Assembly: GCA_026706345.1 (NCBI GenBank)
Contig: JAPOYX010000289.1
Location: 1 to 39,039 of the forward strand
Source of the DNA: Gemmatimonadota bacterium
GTDB lineage: Bacteria; JAAXHH01
Length of the DNA: 39,039 bases
Direction of reading: 5' to 3'
Shown: one piece after another, positions 1 to 9,021 of the stretch
Position numbering within the stretch: the first letter of the stretch is position 1
Layout: every line of letters begins with the position of its first letter
The notes under the pieces: model-generated
Seen by the model: the letters and a program-made list of their open reading frames with translations, nothing else
Told to the model about the DNA's origin: nothing
Databases searched by the model: none
Made by a program: the position numbers and the translations under genes

Positions 1-2135
1 GTGTGCAGCACCCGTTCCGTGTAGCCGTTCGGTTCCTCGCGCCCGCAGAAGACCAGGTCCAGCGCCGCCTGGAACGGGATGCTCCGGTCGAAATCGGGGG
101 CCATATTGACGTAACGGGGGTCTTCGGCATTCTGGTAATCCACCAGCGGCGCCATCTTCCTGAAGGCTTCCACCACCTGGCTCCTGTTCACGAGACCGTG
201 GTGGAGCCAGTTGGCGATGTGCTGGCTGGAGATGCGCAGGGTTGCCCGGTCCTCCATGAGGTTGACGTTGTTCACGTCCGGCACCTTGGAACAACCTATT
301 CCCTGCTCAATCCAGCGCACCACGTAGCCCAGGATGCCCTGGGCATTGTTTTCCAGTTCCCTCCTGATCTCGAAATCGTTGAGCGCGTCCCCGTCAAGCA
401 GGGGGACCGCCAGCAAGTCGTCCGGATCGACCCGCCTCAGCCGGATCAGTTCGCGCTGGCGCGTGCCGACGTTGATACGGTGGTAATGCATGGCATGCAG
501 CGTGGCGGCGGTGGGCGAAGGCACCCAGGCGCTGGTGGCCCCGGCGCGGGGATGGTTCACCTTGACGTCCATCATGGCCGCCATATTGTCCGGTTCGGGC
601 CACATGCCCTTGCCGATCTGCGCATGTCTCGGCAACCCGGTGACCATGCCCGTATCCACGTTCCAGTCTTCATAAGCCAGCAGCCACGGCGCAGTCTTCA
701 ACCTGGCCTTGGGCATCATCGGGCCGGCTTCCATGCTGGTATGGATCTCATCGGCGGTGCGGTCGAGAAAACCCGTATTGATGAATATCACCCGGTTCTC
801 CGCGACGCGGATACATTCTTTCAGGTTGACCGTGGTCCTGCGTTCCTCATCCATTATGCCGATCTTGATGGTGAGCCGCTCCAGCCCCAGGGCGTCCTCC
901 ACCCGTTCGAACAGTTCCACGGTGGCGGCCGCCTCTTCCGGACCATGCAGTTTCGGCTTGACGATGTAGATGGAGCCGGTGCGGCTGTTCCTGAACCTGC
1001 CGTTGCCCAGCAAATCATGTTTTGCCGCCAGCGTGGTCACCATGGCGTCGAGGAACCCCTCCGGTATTTCCCGGCCGCCGGCCGTGGTCACGGCATCGGT
1101 GTACATGTGCAGGCCCACGTTACGCAACAGCATCAGGGCGCGGCCCGGCAACGTAAGAGTCCTGCCGCCCGGCGACTTGTACCTGCGGTCCCCGTTCAGG
1201 GTGCGCTCAATAACCCCGTCATCCTTCACTACTCTCCGGGTCAGGTCGCCTTTCATCAGGCCCAGCCAGTTGCGGTACACCGCGACCTTGTCGTCCGCGT
1301 CCACCGCCGCCACCGAATCCTCGCAATCCATGATGGCGCTGACAGCCGCTTCCAACTGGATGTCGTAAATGCCGGCCAGGTCGTTGCGGCCTATGTAGTA
1401 GCCTTCCCCAAGCTTGAGTTCTATGTGCAGGGCATTATGGCGCAACAGGATGCTGTCCGGGTTCTCCGGGTCGCCGGTGTAGCCGGCAAAACGCTCGCGC
1501 TTGCCCAGGCCGTGCTCGCTGCCGTCGCCCATAATGCCCACCAACTGGCCCGATTTCACCTTGTACTTCACCACGTAGTCGTGGCTGCCCACGGCCATGG
1601 GCGTTGCCCGGTCCAGGAAGCGGCGCGCATATTCTATGACCTTGCGTCCGCGCACGGGATTGTACCTTGCGGTACGCTTGCAGCCTTCGGTCTCCGGGAT
1701 CACGTCGGTACTGTACAGCGCATCGTACAGGCTGCCCCAGCGGGCGTTCGACGCGTTCAGGGCATAGCGGGAATTATCCACGGGCACCACCAGTTGCGGC
1801 CCCGCGATGCGGGTGATCTCGGCGTCGGCGTTGGTGACGCTCACCTTGAAAGGCTCACCCTCGGGCTGGATATATCCAATCTCTTTCAGGAACGCCTTGT
1901 ACTCCCCGGCCTGGAGCTCCGGGTTGTTCCGGTGCCAGCGGTCGATCTTCTCCTGGAGTTCGTCGCGCCGGTCCAGCAATGCCCGGTTCTTCGGTCCCAG
2001 GTCGGCGACGATGCCGGACAGCGCTTTCCAGAACCGGTCCGGTTCGACGCCCGTACCCGGCATGATCTCGTCATTGACCAGGTCGTACAGTTGTCTTGCT
2101 ATGGAGAGTCCGTGTAATTCGATTCGTTCGTTCAT
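1..2135 (-). CDS. glcB: Malate synthase G (3' end cut by window)
   Basis: This enzyme condenses glyoxylate with acetyl-CoA to malate in the cytoplasm, as the second step of the glyoxylate shunt or of glycolate use. My minus-strand translation from the ATG at 2135 starts [18 protein letters not shown] and gives about 711 residues before the left edge. It carries family G landmarks: [36 protein letters not shown], and near the C-terminus [19 protein letters not shown]. It ends at NGYTERVLH, so only roughly the last dozen residues of this ~720-aa family should be missing. The gene is divergent from the parvulin gene, with a 56-bp gap. No glc operon genes are adjacent in the window. A long plus-strand reading frame over the same DNA is an antisense artefact of high GC. 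Confidence 0.95.
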   Translation of the reverse strand, partial: MNERIELHGLSIARQLYDLVNDEIMPGTGVEPDRFWKALSGIVADLGPKNRALLDRRDELQEKIDRWHRNNPELQAGEYKAFLKEIGYIQPEGEPFKVSVTNADAEITRIAGPQLVVPVDNSRYALNASNARWGSLYDALYSTDVIPETEGCKRTARYNPVRGRKVIEYARRFLDRATPMAVGSHDYVVKYKVKSGQLVGIMGDGSEHGLGKRERFAGYTGDPENPDSILLRHNALHIELKLGEGYYIGRNDLAGIYDIQLEAAVSAIMDCEDSVAAVDADDKVAVYRNWLGLMKGDLTRRVVKDDGVIERTLNGDRRYKSPGGRTLTLPGRALMLLRNVGLHMYTDAVTTAGGREIPEGFLDAMVTTLAAKHDLLGNGRFRNSRTGSIYIVKPKLHGPEEAAATVELFERVEDALGLERLTIKIGIMDEERRTTVNLKECIRVAENRVIFINTGFLDRTADEIHTSMEAGPMMPKARLKTAPWLLAYEDWNVDTGMVTGLPRHAQIGKGMWPEPDNMAAMMDVKVNHPRAGATSAWVPSPTAATLHAMHYHRINVGTRQRELIRLRRVDPDDLLAVPLLDGDALNDFEIRRELENNAQGILGYVVRWIEQGIGCSKVPDVNNVNLMEDRATLRISSQHIANWLHHGLVNRSQVVEAFRKMAPLVDYQNAEDPRYVNMAPDFDRSIPFQAALDLVFCGREEPNGYTERVLH

Positions 2136-2153
2136 TTTCAGATACTGGTTTTT

Positions 2154-2183
2154 TTTAGAAAACAGGGTTATACCTCTTATACA
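2154..2183 (+). promoter_or_regulatory. Candidate promoter for the parvulin gene, possibly leaderless
   Basis: A TATACA box at 2178-2183 lies 8 bases before the ATG at 2192, with TTTAGA at 2154-2159 as a weak -35 box (18-base spacer). No Shine-Dalgarno-like sequence precedes the ATG. If this box is used, transcription would begin at or very near the start codon. This is inferred from sequence only. Confidence 0.3.
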
Positions 2184-2191
2184 ATACATCA

Positions 2192-3043
2192 ATGAGAAAG
2201 ATACTGCATGAGCCCCTGGCACATTTTTTCCTGGCCGGCGGCCTGATTTTCCTCCTGTATGCCCTGGTTGGCCCGGACGACGCCTCCGACCGGCGGATCG
2301 TCATTGACAACGGGGTTATAGAGCGCCTGGAGTCCGCCTGGCAACTGCGGACGAACCGGGAACCGGGGCCGGATGAGCTGGACGGCCTGGTAGCCGACTA
2401 CCTGTATGAAGAACTGTTCTCGAGGGAAGCCAGGGCGCTGGGACTGGAACTGGACGACCCGGTTATCCGGCGCCGGCTGGCGCAGAAAATGAACCTGCTG
2501 GCAGAAAGCGCGGCGCAGCAGGCCGAACCCGGGGAGGAGGAACTGCTGGCCTGGTATGAGGCGCATCCTGAACTGTACCGCACGGAAGCCAGGCTCGGGT
2601 TCAGACATGTTTATTTCAGCCACGACCGTCCCGGCGGCAGCGCAGCGGATGACGCGGCCGCGCTGTTGTCCCGTCTTGAAGGAACCGATGAAACCGCCGG
2701 AAAGGATATGGGGGACGCATTCATGCTGCCCCGCGACTTCACCGACATCGGCCGGTCGCAACTGGGCAGGCTGTTCGGCGATGACTTCGCGTCAAGGCTG
2801 TTCACGCTCGGGACCGGGAGCTGGCAGGGGCCGGTCCCGTCCGGATACGGGTACCACCTGGTCTACCTGTACGGGGTGCAGGACGCCGAACCCATCCCGT
2901 TCAACGGAAGCAGGGACCGGGTATTGCAGGACTGGCAAAGGAACAGGTACGAACAGACAGAAAAAGCCCTGCTGGAGGAGTTGAAAAGCAGGTACGAGAT
3001 CATCTACACAAACGAAGCCCTTTTACTCCTGGGGTCAGAGTAA
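2192..3043 (+). CDS. Membrane-anchored parvulin-type peptidyl-prolyl isomerase
   Basis: The 283-aa protein is probably a periplasmic folding helper that isomerises X-Pro bonds. It has one N-terminal membrane segment (about residues 9-26) after a short basic end. Next comes a helical region (about 35-125) like the SurA/PpiD chaperone part. A rotamase-like domain follows at about 137-229, starting FRHVYFSHD and ending [12 protein letters not shown], the usual last strand of the PpiC fold. The hydrophobic start supports the ATG at 2192. The gene ends inside palindromic element A1: its last residues GSE and its TAA stop come from the repeat, so the C-terminus may have been altered by repeat insertion. 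It converges on argS. The specific client is unknown. Confidence 0.85.
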   Translation: MRKILHEPLAHFFLAGGLIFLLYALVGPDDASDRRIVIDNGVIERLESAWQLRTNREPGPDELDGLVADYLYEELFSREARALGLELDDPVIRRRLAQKMNLLAESAAQQAEPGEEELLAWYEAHPELYRTEARLGFRHVYFSHDRPGGSAADDAAALLSRLEGTDETAGKDMGDAFMLPRDFTDIGRSQLGRLFGDDFASRLFTLGTGSWQGPVPSGYGYHLVYLYGVQDAEPIPFNGSRDRVLQDWQRNRYEQTEKALLEELKSRYEIIYTNEALLLLGSE

Positions 3044-3073
3044 GAATTTCGCCAGAAATTTTACTCTGACCCC
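3031..3073. repeat. Palindromic element A1
   Basis: This 43-bp near-palindrome has outer arms GGGGTCAGAGTAA and TTACTCTGACCCC and an AT-rich centre. It overlaps the end of the parvulin gene, supplying its stop codon, and separates that gene from convergent argS. It is one of nine copies in the window. It has no run of T, so it is not a textbook terminator, although a bidirectional terminator role is possible. Confidence 0.9.
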
Positions 3074-3084
3074 TTAATTATTTC

Positions 3085-4908
3085 TCACATCCTCTCAACC
3101 ACCTCGATGCCCAGCAACGACAACCCCAGCTCCAGGCGGGCGGCTACGGCCCGGCTCAATACCAGCCGTGTATGCTTCACCTCATCGCCGGCCGTGAGGA
3201 TGGGGCAGTCTTTCCAGAACCGGCTGTAACAGCCGGCCAGTTCATACAGGTAGCTGCAGATGTTGTGGGACGTCAGTTCCTCCTCGTAACCGGAAAAGAG
3301 TTCGGGGAAGGACACTACCTGCACCAGCAGTTCCCGCTCCAGTTCATGGGAAAGGGTAATGGAGCCGGGGTTTTGCGCCAGCGCGTCCCTATCCAGGCCG
3401 GATTTGCCGAACAGGCTGGCAATACGGACATAACAGTAGAGGATATAAATGCCCGTGTTGCCCTGGTTGGCGAGCATCTGGTCCCAGTTGAAGGTGTAGT
3501 CGGACTCCGGACGCTGTTTCAGGTCCGCGTACTTGAGCGCAGCAATGGTCAGCTTCGCGGCTATCCCGTTCAGTTCATCCCCGCTTATGTCCGGGTTCCT
3601 CTCCAGCGTAAGCCTCTCGCTGCGCCGGCGTCCCTCGGCAAGCAAGTCCCTTATCTTTACCGTACCCCCGTCGCGGGTCCTGAACCTGACCTTTTTGGTC
3701 TGCCCGTTCTCCGTGACCTCCTGCAGTATCACGCCGTAACCGAGATGTCTTAACGGCACCGCGTCCGGCAACCAGCCCGCCTTCTGCGCCAGCGCCCGGA
3801 GCATGCGGAAATGCAACTCCTGGCCGCGGTCGGTCACGACGATGATCTGCTGCGCCTGCAACCTGCCGACCCGGTGCCTGATCCCGGCCAGGTCGGTGGT
3901 CGAATAGTTATACCCTTCATCGCTTTTCTGCACGATCACGGGGAGCGGGTCTCCGTCAACGTTATGGAATCCGTCCAGGTAGGCGCACCTGGCGTTATTG
4001 TCATTAACCAGCAGGTTCTTTTCCGCCAGTTCACTGACGACCCGGGGCAAATCATCCCGGTAGAAACTCTCCGGACAATCATGGGAGGCATCCAGGCTGA
4101 CGTTGAACGTCCGGTACAGCCCGTGGCAGTTGCGCAAGGTCTTGTCCATCAGTACCTCCCAGACCGCAAGGGACTCCGGGTTGCCGGCCTGCAGTTCGTT
4201 CACTTCCGCGGCGGCCCTGGCCGCAAACTCCTGGCTGTCCGCCTTCAACCGGCTTCCCTTTGCATACAATTCTTCCACCGCCTCCAGCGGCGCGGTCTTC
4301 AGCTCATCCAGGCCGGAATCGTATTCCTGCTTGATCATCGCCACCAGCACGCCGAAATTGGCGCCCCAATCCCCGTAATGGTTCTGGCGCAGCACCTCGT
4401 GGCCCAGGAATTCCAGCACCCTGGCAATCGAATCGCCGATGACCGTCGAGCGCATGGTGCCCACGTGCAGGTCCTTGGCCAGGTTGGGACTGGAATAGTC
4501 CACCACAATGCGCTGCGGGCGCGCCGTCCGCTCCACGCCGCAGCGCGGGTCTGCAAGGGTGCGCGCCAGTTCCGAGAGCAGCGCCGTATCCTTCAGCCGG
4601 ACGTTGATAAAACCGGGGCCGGCAACCTCAACGGATTCAATGAGGGATCGGGCACTGGCCGTTCCGGCATCTTCCACTGCCGCCGGCTGCGCCATTTCAG
4701 CCTGCACCGTTTCGGCAACAGCTTCGGCAATATTGCGCGGGCCGGTCTTCTCCCGCTTCGCCAGTTGCAACGCCAGGTTGGACTGGTAGTCACCGAACTG
4801 CTTGTCCTGGCACGGCGCCACCTGGCACTCGAACGCCGGCCCGGAGCCGGGAAAACAGTCCGCAACGGCCATGTTCAATATATGCCTGATCGATTCGATG
4901 AAACTCAT
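3085..4908 (-). CDS. argS: Arginyl-tRNA synthetase
   Basis: The 607-aa class I aminoacyl-tRNA synthetase charges tRNA-Arg in the cytoplasm. The N-terminal ArgRS-specific domain covers about residues 1-110. The catalytic signature follows as SSPNLAKDLHVGT with HVGT (the HIGH box) at 148-151. The stretch RTRDGGTVKIRDLL stands where other class I enzymes carry KMSKS, as is normal for bacterial ArgRS. The C-terminal anticodon-binding domain ends in LELGLSLLGIEVVERM, typical of the family. The length is close to family norms. The gene is divergent from the LysR gene with a 72-bp gap and convergent with the parvulin gene across element A1. Confidence 0.97.
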   Translation of the reverse strand: MSFIESIRHILNMAVADCFPGSGPAFECQVAPCQDKQFGDYQSNLALQLAKREKTGPRNIAEAVAETVQAEMAQPAAVEDAGTASARSLIESVEVAGPGFINVRLKDTALLSELARTLADPRCGVERTARPQRIVVDYSSPNLAKDLHVGTMRSTVIGDSIARVLEFLGHEVLRQNHYGDWGANFGVLVAMIKQEYDSGLDELKTAPLEAVEELYAKGSRLKADSQEFAARAAAEVNELQAGNPESLAVWEVLMDKTLRNCHGLYRTFNVSLDASHDCPESFYRDDLPRVVSELAEKNLLVNDNNARCAYLDGFHNVDGDPLPVIVQKSDEGYNYSTTDLAGIRHRVGRLQAQQIIVVTDRGQELHFRMLRALAQKAGWLPDAVPLRHLGYGVILQEVTENGQTKKVRFRTRDGGTVKIRDLLAEGRRRSERLTLERNPDISGDELNGIAAKLTIAALKYADLKQRPESDYTFNWDQMLANQGNTGIYILYCYVRIASLFGKSGLDRDALAQNPGSITLSHELERELLVQVVSFPELFSGYEEELTSHNICSYLYELAGCYSRFWKDCPILTAGDEVKHTRLVLSRAVAARLELGLSLLGIEVVERM

Positions 4909-4980
4909 GTGACTGACGCCATTTCAATCCATACCGTTCCTATTGTACTATGAGTGGCAGCGATCAATACGTAACCCGTT

Positions 4981-5892
4981 ATGTCAGTCACTAACCGCAA
5001 TGTAAACCTTAACCTGCTCAAGGTGTTTGACGCGGTGATGAGAGAGCGCAACATCACCCGGGCAGCGGAGAGATTGTGCGTATCGCAGCCGGCAATAAGC
5101 AATGCCCTCGGCAGTTTGCGCGCGCTGTACGGCGATGAACTGTTCATACGCACGCCCAAGGGCGTCGCGCCCACGGCAAAAGCCCTGGAGATTGCCGATC
5201 CCATCCGGGACTCCCTGAAACTGGTTGACAGTACGCTGGAAAGCGATTTCGAGTTTCGTCCCGAGTCCCTGCATCGCGAGTTTACCGTGGCATTGACCGA
5301 CTACGGCGAACTGCACTTCCTGCCCTACCTGATCAGTGAATTGAACGTCACCGCGCCGGGCGTGGAAGTCACCTGCCTGCCCGAACCCGGCGCAACACTG
5401 ATGCCCGAGATGAGATCCGGAACGGTCGACCTGGTCTGGGACTGGGTCAGGATCGACGATCCCCAGTTCCATGTGGAACTGGTCTTCGAGGACCGGAGTT
5501 ACTGCGTGGCCCGTACCGGCCACCCGAAAGTGAACGGCGGCTTGTCCGTGGACGACTTCCTGGAACTGGAATACGTGGCCCTGCGACCCACGCGTACACA
5601 TATCCCCATGATCGAACGGGAACTCGAAAAACAGGGACTGGAGCGCAAGGTGGTCACCGAGGTGTCGCACCTGCTGGCGATGCCCGGCATAGTCGCCAAC
5701 ACCGACCTGGTAGCCTGCCTGCCTGAACGGCTGGCAAAAATCTACGCCAGGCAAATGGGGCTTGCGATCTGCCCCAACCCGGTGTTCTCGCACCCGGTCC
5801 CGGTGTACCAGATGTGGCACAAGCACCTGGACGACGATGCCGGCCACGCCTGGTTGCGCGGCCTGCTCCAGCAGCTTGCGCATAGCGTCTGA
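4981..5892 (+). CDS. LysR-family transcriptional regulator
   Basis: This 303-aa DNA-binding regulator has an N-terminal winged helix-turn-helix (about residues 12-70, with NITRAAERLCVSQPAISNAL) and a periplasmic-binding-protein-like effector domain (about 95-300). The opening NLNLLKVFDAVMRERN and the linker (EFTVALTDYGELHFLPYL) resemble the NodD/LeuO/ToxR-type branch of LysR proteins. The gene lies just upstream of and co-directional with the acyl-CoA ligase operon, so it is a candidate regulator of that operon. It is divergent from argS, an arrangement LysR genes often have with targets, but argS is an unlikely target. The effector cannot be predicted. Confidence 0.93.
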   Translation: MSVTNRNVNLNLLKVFDAVMRERNITRAAERLCVSQPAISNALGSLRALYGDELFIRTPKGVAPTAKALEIADPIRDSLKLVDSTLESDFEFRPESLHREFTVALTDYGELHFLPYLISELNVTAPGVEVTCLPEPGATLMPEMRSGTVDLVWDWVRIDDPQFHVELVFEDRSYCVARTGHPKVNGGLSVDDFLELEYVALRPTRTHIPMIERELEKQGLERKVVTEVSHLLAMPGIVANTDLVACLPERLAKIYARQMGLAICPNPVFSHPVPVYQMWHKHLDDDAGHAWLRGLLQQLAHSV

Positions 5893-5916
5893 AATAGCTT
5901 CTGATGATGATTCAAT

Positions 5917-5980
5917 ATCACTATATGTGATTAGAATGTCGCCATGAGGATTGCTAGTTTCATAAAACCACGATAGCAAT
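5917..5980 (+). promoter_or_regulatory. Dyad symmetries upstream of the acyl-CoA ligase operon
   Basis: Two symmetric sites lie in the 104-bp gap after the LysR gene. At 5917-5931 ATCAC and GTGAT flank TATAT. At 5950-5980 a perfect 7-bp inverted repeat (ATTGCTA, TAGCAAT) encloses a smaller GTTT/AAAC pair. A 10-codon frame starts at the ATG at 5944 and stops at 5974-5976 inside the second dyad. These could be an operator and a leader hairpin. They are inferred from symmetry only. Confidence 0.35.
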
Positions 5981-5996
5981 AAGGAACCGGTTTTTT

Positions 5997-7589
5997 TTGA
6001 GCATTCAACAGGCCAGAACATTCCCCTACACCAGCCGGACGCTGCCCGGGATCCTCAAGCGCCAGGCGGCGCGTTACGGGGACAAGCCTTTGATAGCCTC
6101 GCCGGCCCGTCCAATCGCCTATGCCGAAGCGCCGGATATCGCCGCGTGCTGCGCGGGAAGGCTCGCGGCTGCCGGCGTGAAGGCCGGGGACCGCATCGTC
6201 GCGTACCTGTCGAACAGCATGGAATTTATCGAGCTCTGGTTCGGCGCGGCCTGGCTGGGCGCCGTGCTCACGCCCGTCAATACCGCGTTCCGCGGCGCGC
6301 AGCTACGCCACGCCCTGGCCCTGGTTGACCCCGTGCTCATCGTCACCGAACGCGAACAGCTTGCGTACCTGGCCGCCCCGGAGATTATGCCGGCATCCGG
6401 CGCACGGGTCTGGGTTACCGACTGCGCGGGCGGCGCGGAGCCGGATCACGGCCTGGAGGCCGGTCCCGTACCGGCGTTCGGGGCGCCCGTTGCCGCCCAT
6501 GAGGCGCAGCCGGGGGACACGGCAGCCATCCTGTTCACTTCCGGCACCAGCGGACCGTCCAAGGGCGTGATCTGCCCCCATGCCCAGTTCTTCTGGTGGG
6601 GCGTGCTGACCGGCGAGGCCCTGGAGATCACGCCGGACGACGTGCTGTTCACCGCCCTGCCGCTGTTTCATACCAATGCCCTGAATACCATCTGGCAGGC
6701 CTTGCTGGCCGGCGCCACCTATGCGTTCGAACGGAGGTTCTCCGCGTCGCGGTTCTGGTCCCAGGCAAGGCAGGCCGGCGCAACCGTCACCTACCTGCTG
6801 GGGGCGATGGTGCACATCCTGCTCAAACAAGCGCCGGGACCAGCCGACCGGGCGCACCGGGTACGCATCTGCCTGTCGCCGGCAACATCAAGGGAACTCG
6901 TGGAGCAGTTCCGCCGGCGCTTCGGCATTCGGTCTGTCGACGGCTACGGATCCACGGAGACCAACCTGGTCATGTCGAACGCGCTGAACGGCTACGCGCC
7001 GGGGACCATGGGCCGCGCCCACCCCGGTTTCGAGGTGCGGATAGTCGATGAAAACGACTGCGAAGTCCCCGCCGGCGCGCCCGGAGAACTGCTGGTGCGC
7101 CACACCGAACCGCACAGCATGGCCGGCGGGTATTTCGGCAATCCCGAGGCGACCGCGGACGCCTGGCGCAACCAGTGGTTCCATACCGGCGACCGGGTGA
7201 TGCGCGACGAACAGGGGATCTACCACTATCTCGACCGCATCAAGGACGCCATCAGGCGGCGCGGCGAAAATATATCGTCCTGGGAGGTGGAACAGGCGCT
7301 GCTGTCCCACCCGGACGTGGAGAACGCCGCCGCCATCGGTGTCCCCGCCGAGGTGGGTGAAGAAGACGTCATGGCGTTCATCGTCCCGCGCCGCGGCTGC
7401 AGGCCGCAGCCGGACGCCGTGACCCGGTTCCTTGAAGACCGGCTGGCACGGTTCGCCATCCCGCGCTACCTGGAATTCGTGGACGAACTGCCGATGACGG
7501 AGAACGGAAAAGTAAAAAAGTATATGCTAAGGGAATGGGGAGTAGGGGCTAAGACATGGGATCGCGATCGATGGACGGGGTCAGAGTAA
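5997..7589 (+). CDS. ATP-dependent acyl-CoA ligase (ANL superfamily)
   Basis: The 530-aa enzyme should activate a carboxylic acid to its CoA thioester through an acyl-adenylate. Adenylation motifs appear in order: TSGTSGPSKGV at 181-191, GYGSTE, WFHTGDRV, YLDRIKDAIRRRGENISSWEVE (the hinge region) and the C-terminal ENGKVKKY with the catalytic lysine. Overall it resembles the crotonobetaine/carnitine-CoA ligase (CaiC-like) group, but the substrate cannot be assigned. The likely start is TTG at 5997, 11 bases after AAGGA at 5981. The gene ends inside element A2, whose sequence encodes the final GSE and the TAA stop. It opens the cluster that runs through hyuB. Confidence 0.9.
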   Translation: MSIQQARTFPYTSRTLPGILKRQAARYGDKPLIASPARPIAYAEAPDIAACCAGRLAAAGVKAGDRIVAYLSNSMEFIELWFGAAWLGAVLTPVNTAFRGAQLRHALALVDPVLIVTEREQLAYLAAPEIMPASGARVWVTDCAGGAEPDHGLEAGPVPAFGAPVAAHEAQPGDTAAILFTSGTSGPSKGVICPHAQFFWWGVLTGEALEITPDDVLFTALPLFHTNALNTIWQALLAGATYAFERRFSASRFWSQARQAGATVTYLLGAMVHILLKQAPGPADRAHRVRICLSPATSRELVEQFRRRFGIRSVDGYGSTETNLVMSNALNGYAPGTMGRAHPGFEVRIVDENDCEVPAGAPGELLVRHTEPHSMAGGYFGNPEATADAWRNQWFHTGDRVMRDEQGIYHYLDRIKDAIRRRGENISSWEVEQALLSHPDVENAAAIGVPAEVGEEDVMAFIVPRRGCRPQPDAVTRFLEDRLARFAIPRYLEFVDELPMTENGKVKKYMLREWGVGAKTWDRDRWTGSE

Positions 7590-7643
7590 AATCATGACTA
7601 TCGTGGTCTATGGCAGGAATCGAGATGATTTTACTCTGACCCC
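7577..7643. repeat. Palindromic element A2 (long-loop variant)
   Basis: A perfect 19-bp inverted repeat (7577-7595 and 7625-7643) has outer arms GGGGTCAGAGTAA like the other copies. Its inner arm is AATCAT instead of the usual AATTTC type, and its loop is 29 bases instead of a few. It overlaps the end of the acyl-CoA ligase gene and provides its stop codon. Confidence 0.9.
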
Positions 7644-7673
7644 ACGATCAGACAAAAACAGGAGGGCATGAAA

Positions 7674-7952
7674 ATGACCCGTGATGAATTTGCAGAACGA
7701 ATACACTGGCCGGTTATCATCTGGAGCATGGGCATAATCAACGTGTCGGCGATGCTCCCGCAACTGGTAAGACTGGTTCAGACCCAGGTGACCGAGGGCC
7801 TGGCTATCCAGATGTTCGTCATTTACGCGGCGGTGCAGGCTGCTTTCGCCGTGGAAGGCTATTTCAAACGCAGCACCGTGCTGATGATCTGCATGACGTT
7901 GAGCGCCATAATCAGCGTGACGGTGATCGCATTGATAATCGCCTATAGATAA
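7674..7952 (+). CDS. Small 3-TM PQ-loop protein, SemiSWEET-like
   Basis: This protein of about 92 aa has three predicted membrane helices and the sequence GIINVSAMLPQLVRLVQ, a good match to the PQ-loop signature with Pro-Gln at the end of the first helix. A further helix around VIYAAVQAAFAVEGYF and a third hydrophobic stretch follow. The size and topology match SemiSWEETs, which dimerise to move sugars or other small solutes by facilitated diffusion. Two ATGs are possible (7668, 7674); GGAGG at 7661-7665 is 8 bases from the second, which I prefer. It follows element A2 and precedes the 111-aa gene by 11 bases. The substrate may be linked to the surrounding catabolic genes, but that is inference. 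Confidence 0.75.
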   Translation: MTRDEFAERIHWPVIIWSMGIINVSAMLPQLVRLVQTQVTEGLAIQMFVIYAAVQAAFAVEGYFKRSTVLMICMTLSAIISVTVIALIIAYR

Positions 7953-7963
7953 GGAGCAAGGCA

Positions 7964-8299
7964 ATGATACGAGTTCTGGTTTGCGCCGGGGTACAGCCGG
8001 CATTTTTCGAGGCTACGGCCGACGAGCGCAGGTACGTGTTCGACAAGTGCCGGGAAGTGTTCGGCAGCTGGAAGGAGCGCTACGGCATAGAAGTGCTCTC
8101 ATCAATGGACGACGATCAAATCCAGATAGGACCGACATTCGGCTATCCGTGGACGTTTTACGTGATGTGCGACGCCCCCAGCCATGAAGTCATGATAGAC
8201 GTCGTCGATCAACTGCGGCGCGGAGACAAGCCGCTGTTCAAATATATCAAGGTGGACGTGCGCATGGGCCGCCCCCTGTCCGACCTGGGGTTGCCGTAA
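7964..8299 (+). CDS. Conserved-looking 111-aa protein of unknown function
   Basis: I do not recognise this family. The protein is soluble, 111 aa, with no signal peptide. Its pattern (strand MIRVLVCAG, helix ERRYVFDKCREVFGSWKERY, strand, then YPWTFYVMCDAPS and a helix EVMIDVVDQLRRG) suggests an alpha/beta ferredoxin-like fold of the small dimeric enzyme or binding-protein kind. It has an AAGGAG ribosome site 7 bases before the ATG. Its TAA overlaps the ATG of the SDR gene by one base, so the two are probably translationally coupled and work in the same pathway. Confidence 0.75.
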   Translation: MIRVLVCAGVQPAFFEATADERRYVFDKCREVFGSWKERYGIEVLSSMDDDQIQIGPTFGYPWTFYVMCDAPSHEVMIDVVDQLRRGDKPLFKYIKVDVRMGRPLSDLGLP

Positions 8300-9021
8300 T
8301 GGCCGACCTAGCAGGACGCGTCGCCCTGGTTACCGGCGCCGCACGGGGTCTCGGCCTGCACGTCGCCGCGGAACTTGCGCGCGCGGGAATGAAGATCGCA
8401 GGCCTTGATACCCGCAAGGAAGAACTGGAAGCGGCCCTTGAAGACCTGCAAAACCGCTACGGCGTAGCGACCCTGCCGCTGCCCGCAAGCGTCGCCTCCG
8501 AGCAGGACGTCATCAGCGCCGTGGATCAGACCGTGGTGACCTTCGGCCGCATACATGCGCTCGTAAACAACGCCGGCATCCGCATGGTGGCGCCCGTGTG
8601 GGAGACCGACACGGAAACCTGGGACGGCATGATGGCCGTCAACCTGCGCGGCGAATTTCTCTGCACCCGGGAAGTGCTGCGGCAAAGCATGCTGGAGCAC
8701 GATGAGGGCCGGCTCATCTTCATCTCCTCCATAGCGGGCCGGCGCGGCGCCCCGCACAGTTGCGCCTACAGCGCCACCAAGTGGGGCATCCTGGGTCTCG
8801 CCCATTCCACGGCGCAGGACCTGAAGGACACATCCATCAGGGTGACCGCGATCACGCCGGGGCGCATCGAGACTCCCATGGCGCACGAGTCCGAACAATG
8901 GGACCCGGAACGGGGCTGGCTGGGCCCCGATGCGGTGGCGCGCGCGGTCGCCTTCTGCCTGAGCCAGGACCCGGACACCATCATCCCCGAATTCCACCTG
9001 CACCACCAGGCTGAGTTGTAA
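8299..9021 (+). CDS. Short-chain dehydrogenase/reductase
   Basis: The 240-aa classical SDR is an NAD(P)-dependent alcohol/ketone oxidoreductase. It shows the cofactor motif TGAARGLG at 12-19, NNAG at 90-93, Asn115, and the catalytic set Ser144, Tyr157, Lys161 (YSATK). The sequence AGLDTRKEE after beta-2, with an Asp, favours NAD over NADP. The C-terminus is shorter than many SDRs and ends in HLHHQAEL instead of the common DGG-containing end, so the substrate pocket may be unusual. Its start overlaps the previous stop and its stop overlaps the hyuA start (TAATG at both junctions), placing it firmly in the operon. Confidence 0.92.
   Translation: MADLAGRVALVTGAARGLGLHVAAELARAGMKIAGLDTRKEELEAALEDLQNRYGVATLPLPASVASEQDVISAVDQTVVTFGRIHALVNNAGIRMVAPVWETDTETWDGMMAVNLRGEFLCTREVLRQSMLEHDEGRLIFISSIAGRRGAPHSCAYSATKWGILGLAHSTAQDLKDTSIRVTAITPGRIETPMAHESEQWDPERGWLGPDAVARAVAFCLSQDPDTIIPEFHLHHQAEL

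Noticed and set aside
3-2117. 704-codon plus-strand reading frame
   Set aside because: It is antisense to malate synthase G, whose minus-strand translation has all family motifs; the composition is that of a high-GC shadow frame.
3031-3073. Family A palindromes as ordinary intrinsic terminators
   Set aside because: The stems lack a following T run, centres are AT-rich, and several copies lie in divergent or intra-operon gaps where a terminator would be harmful.
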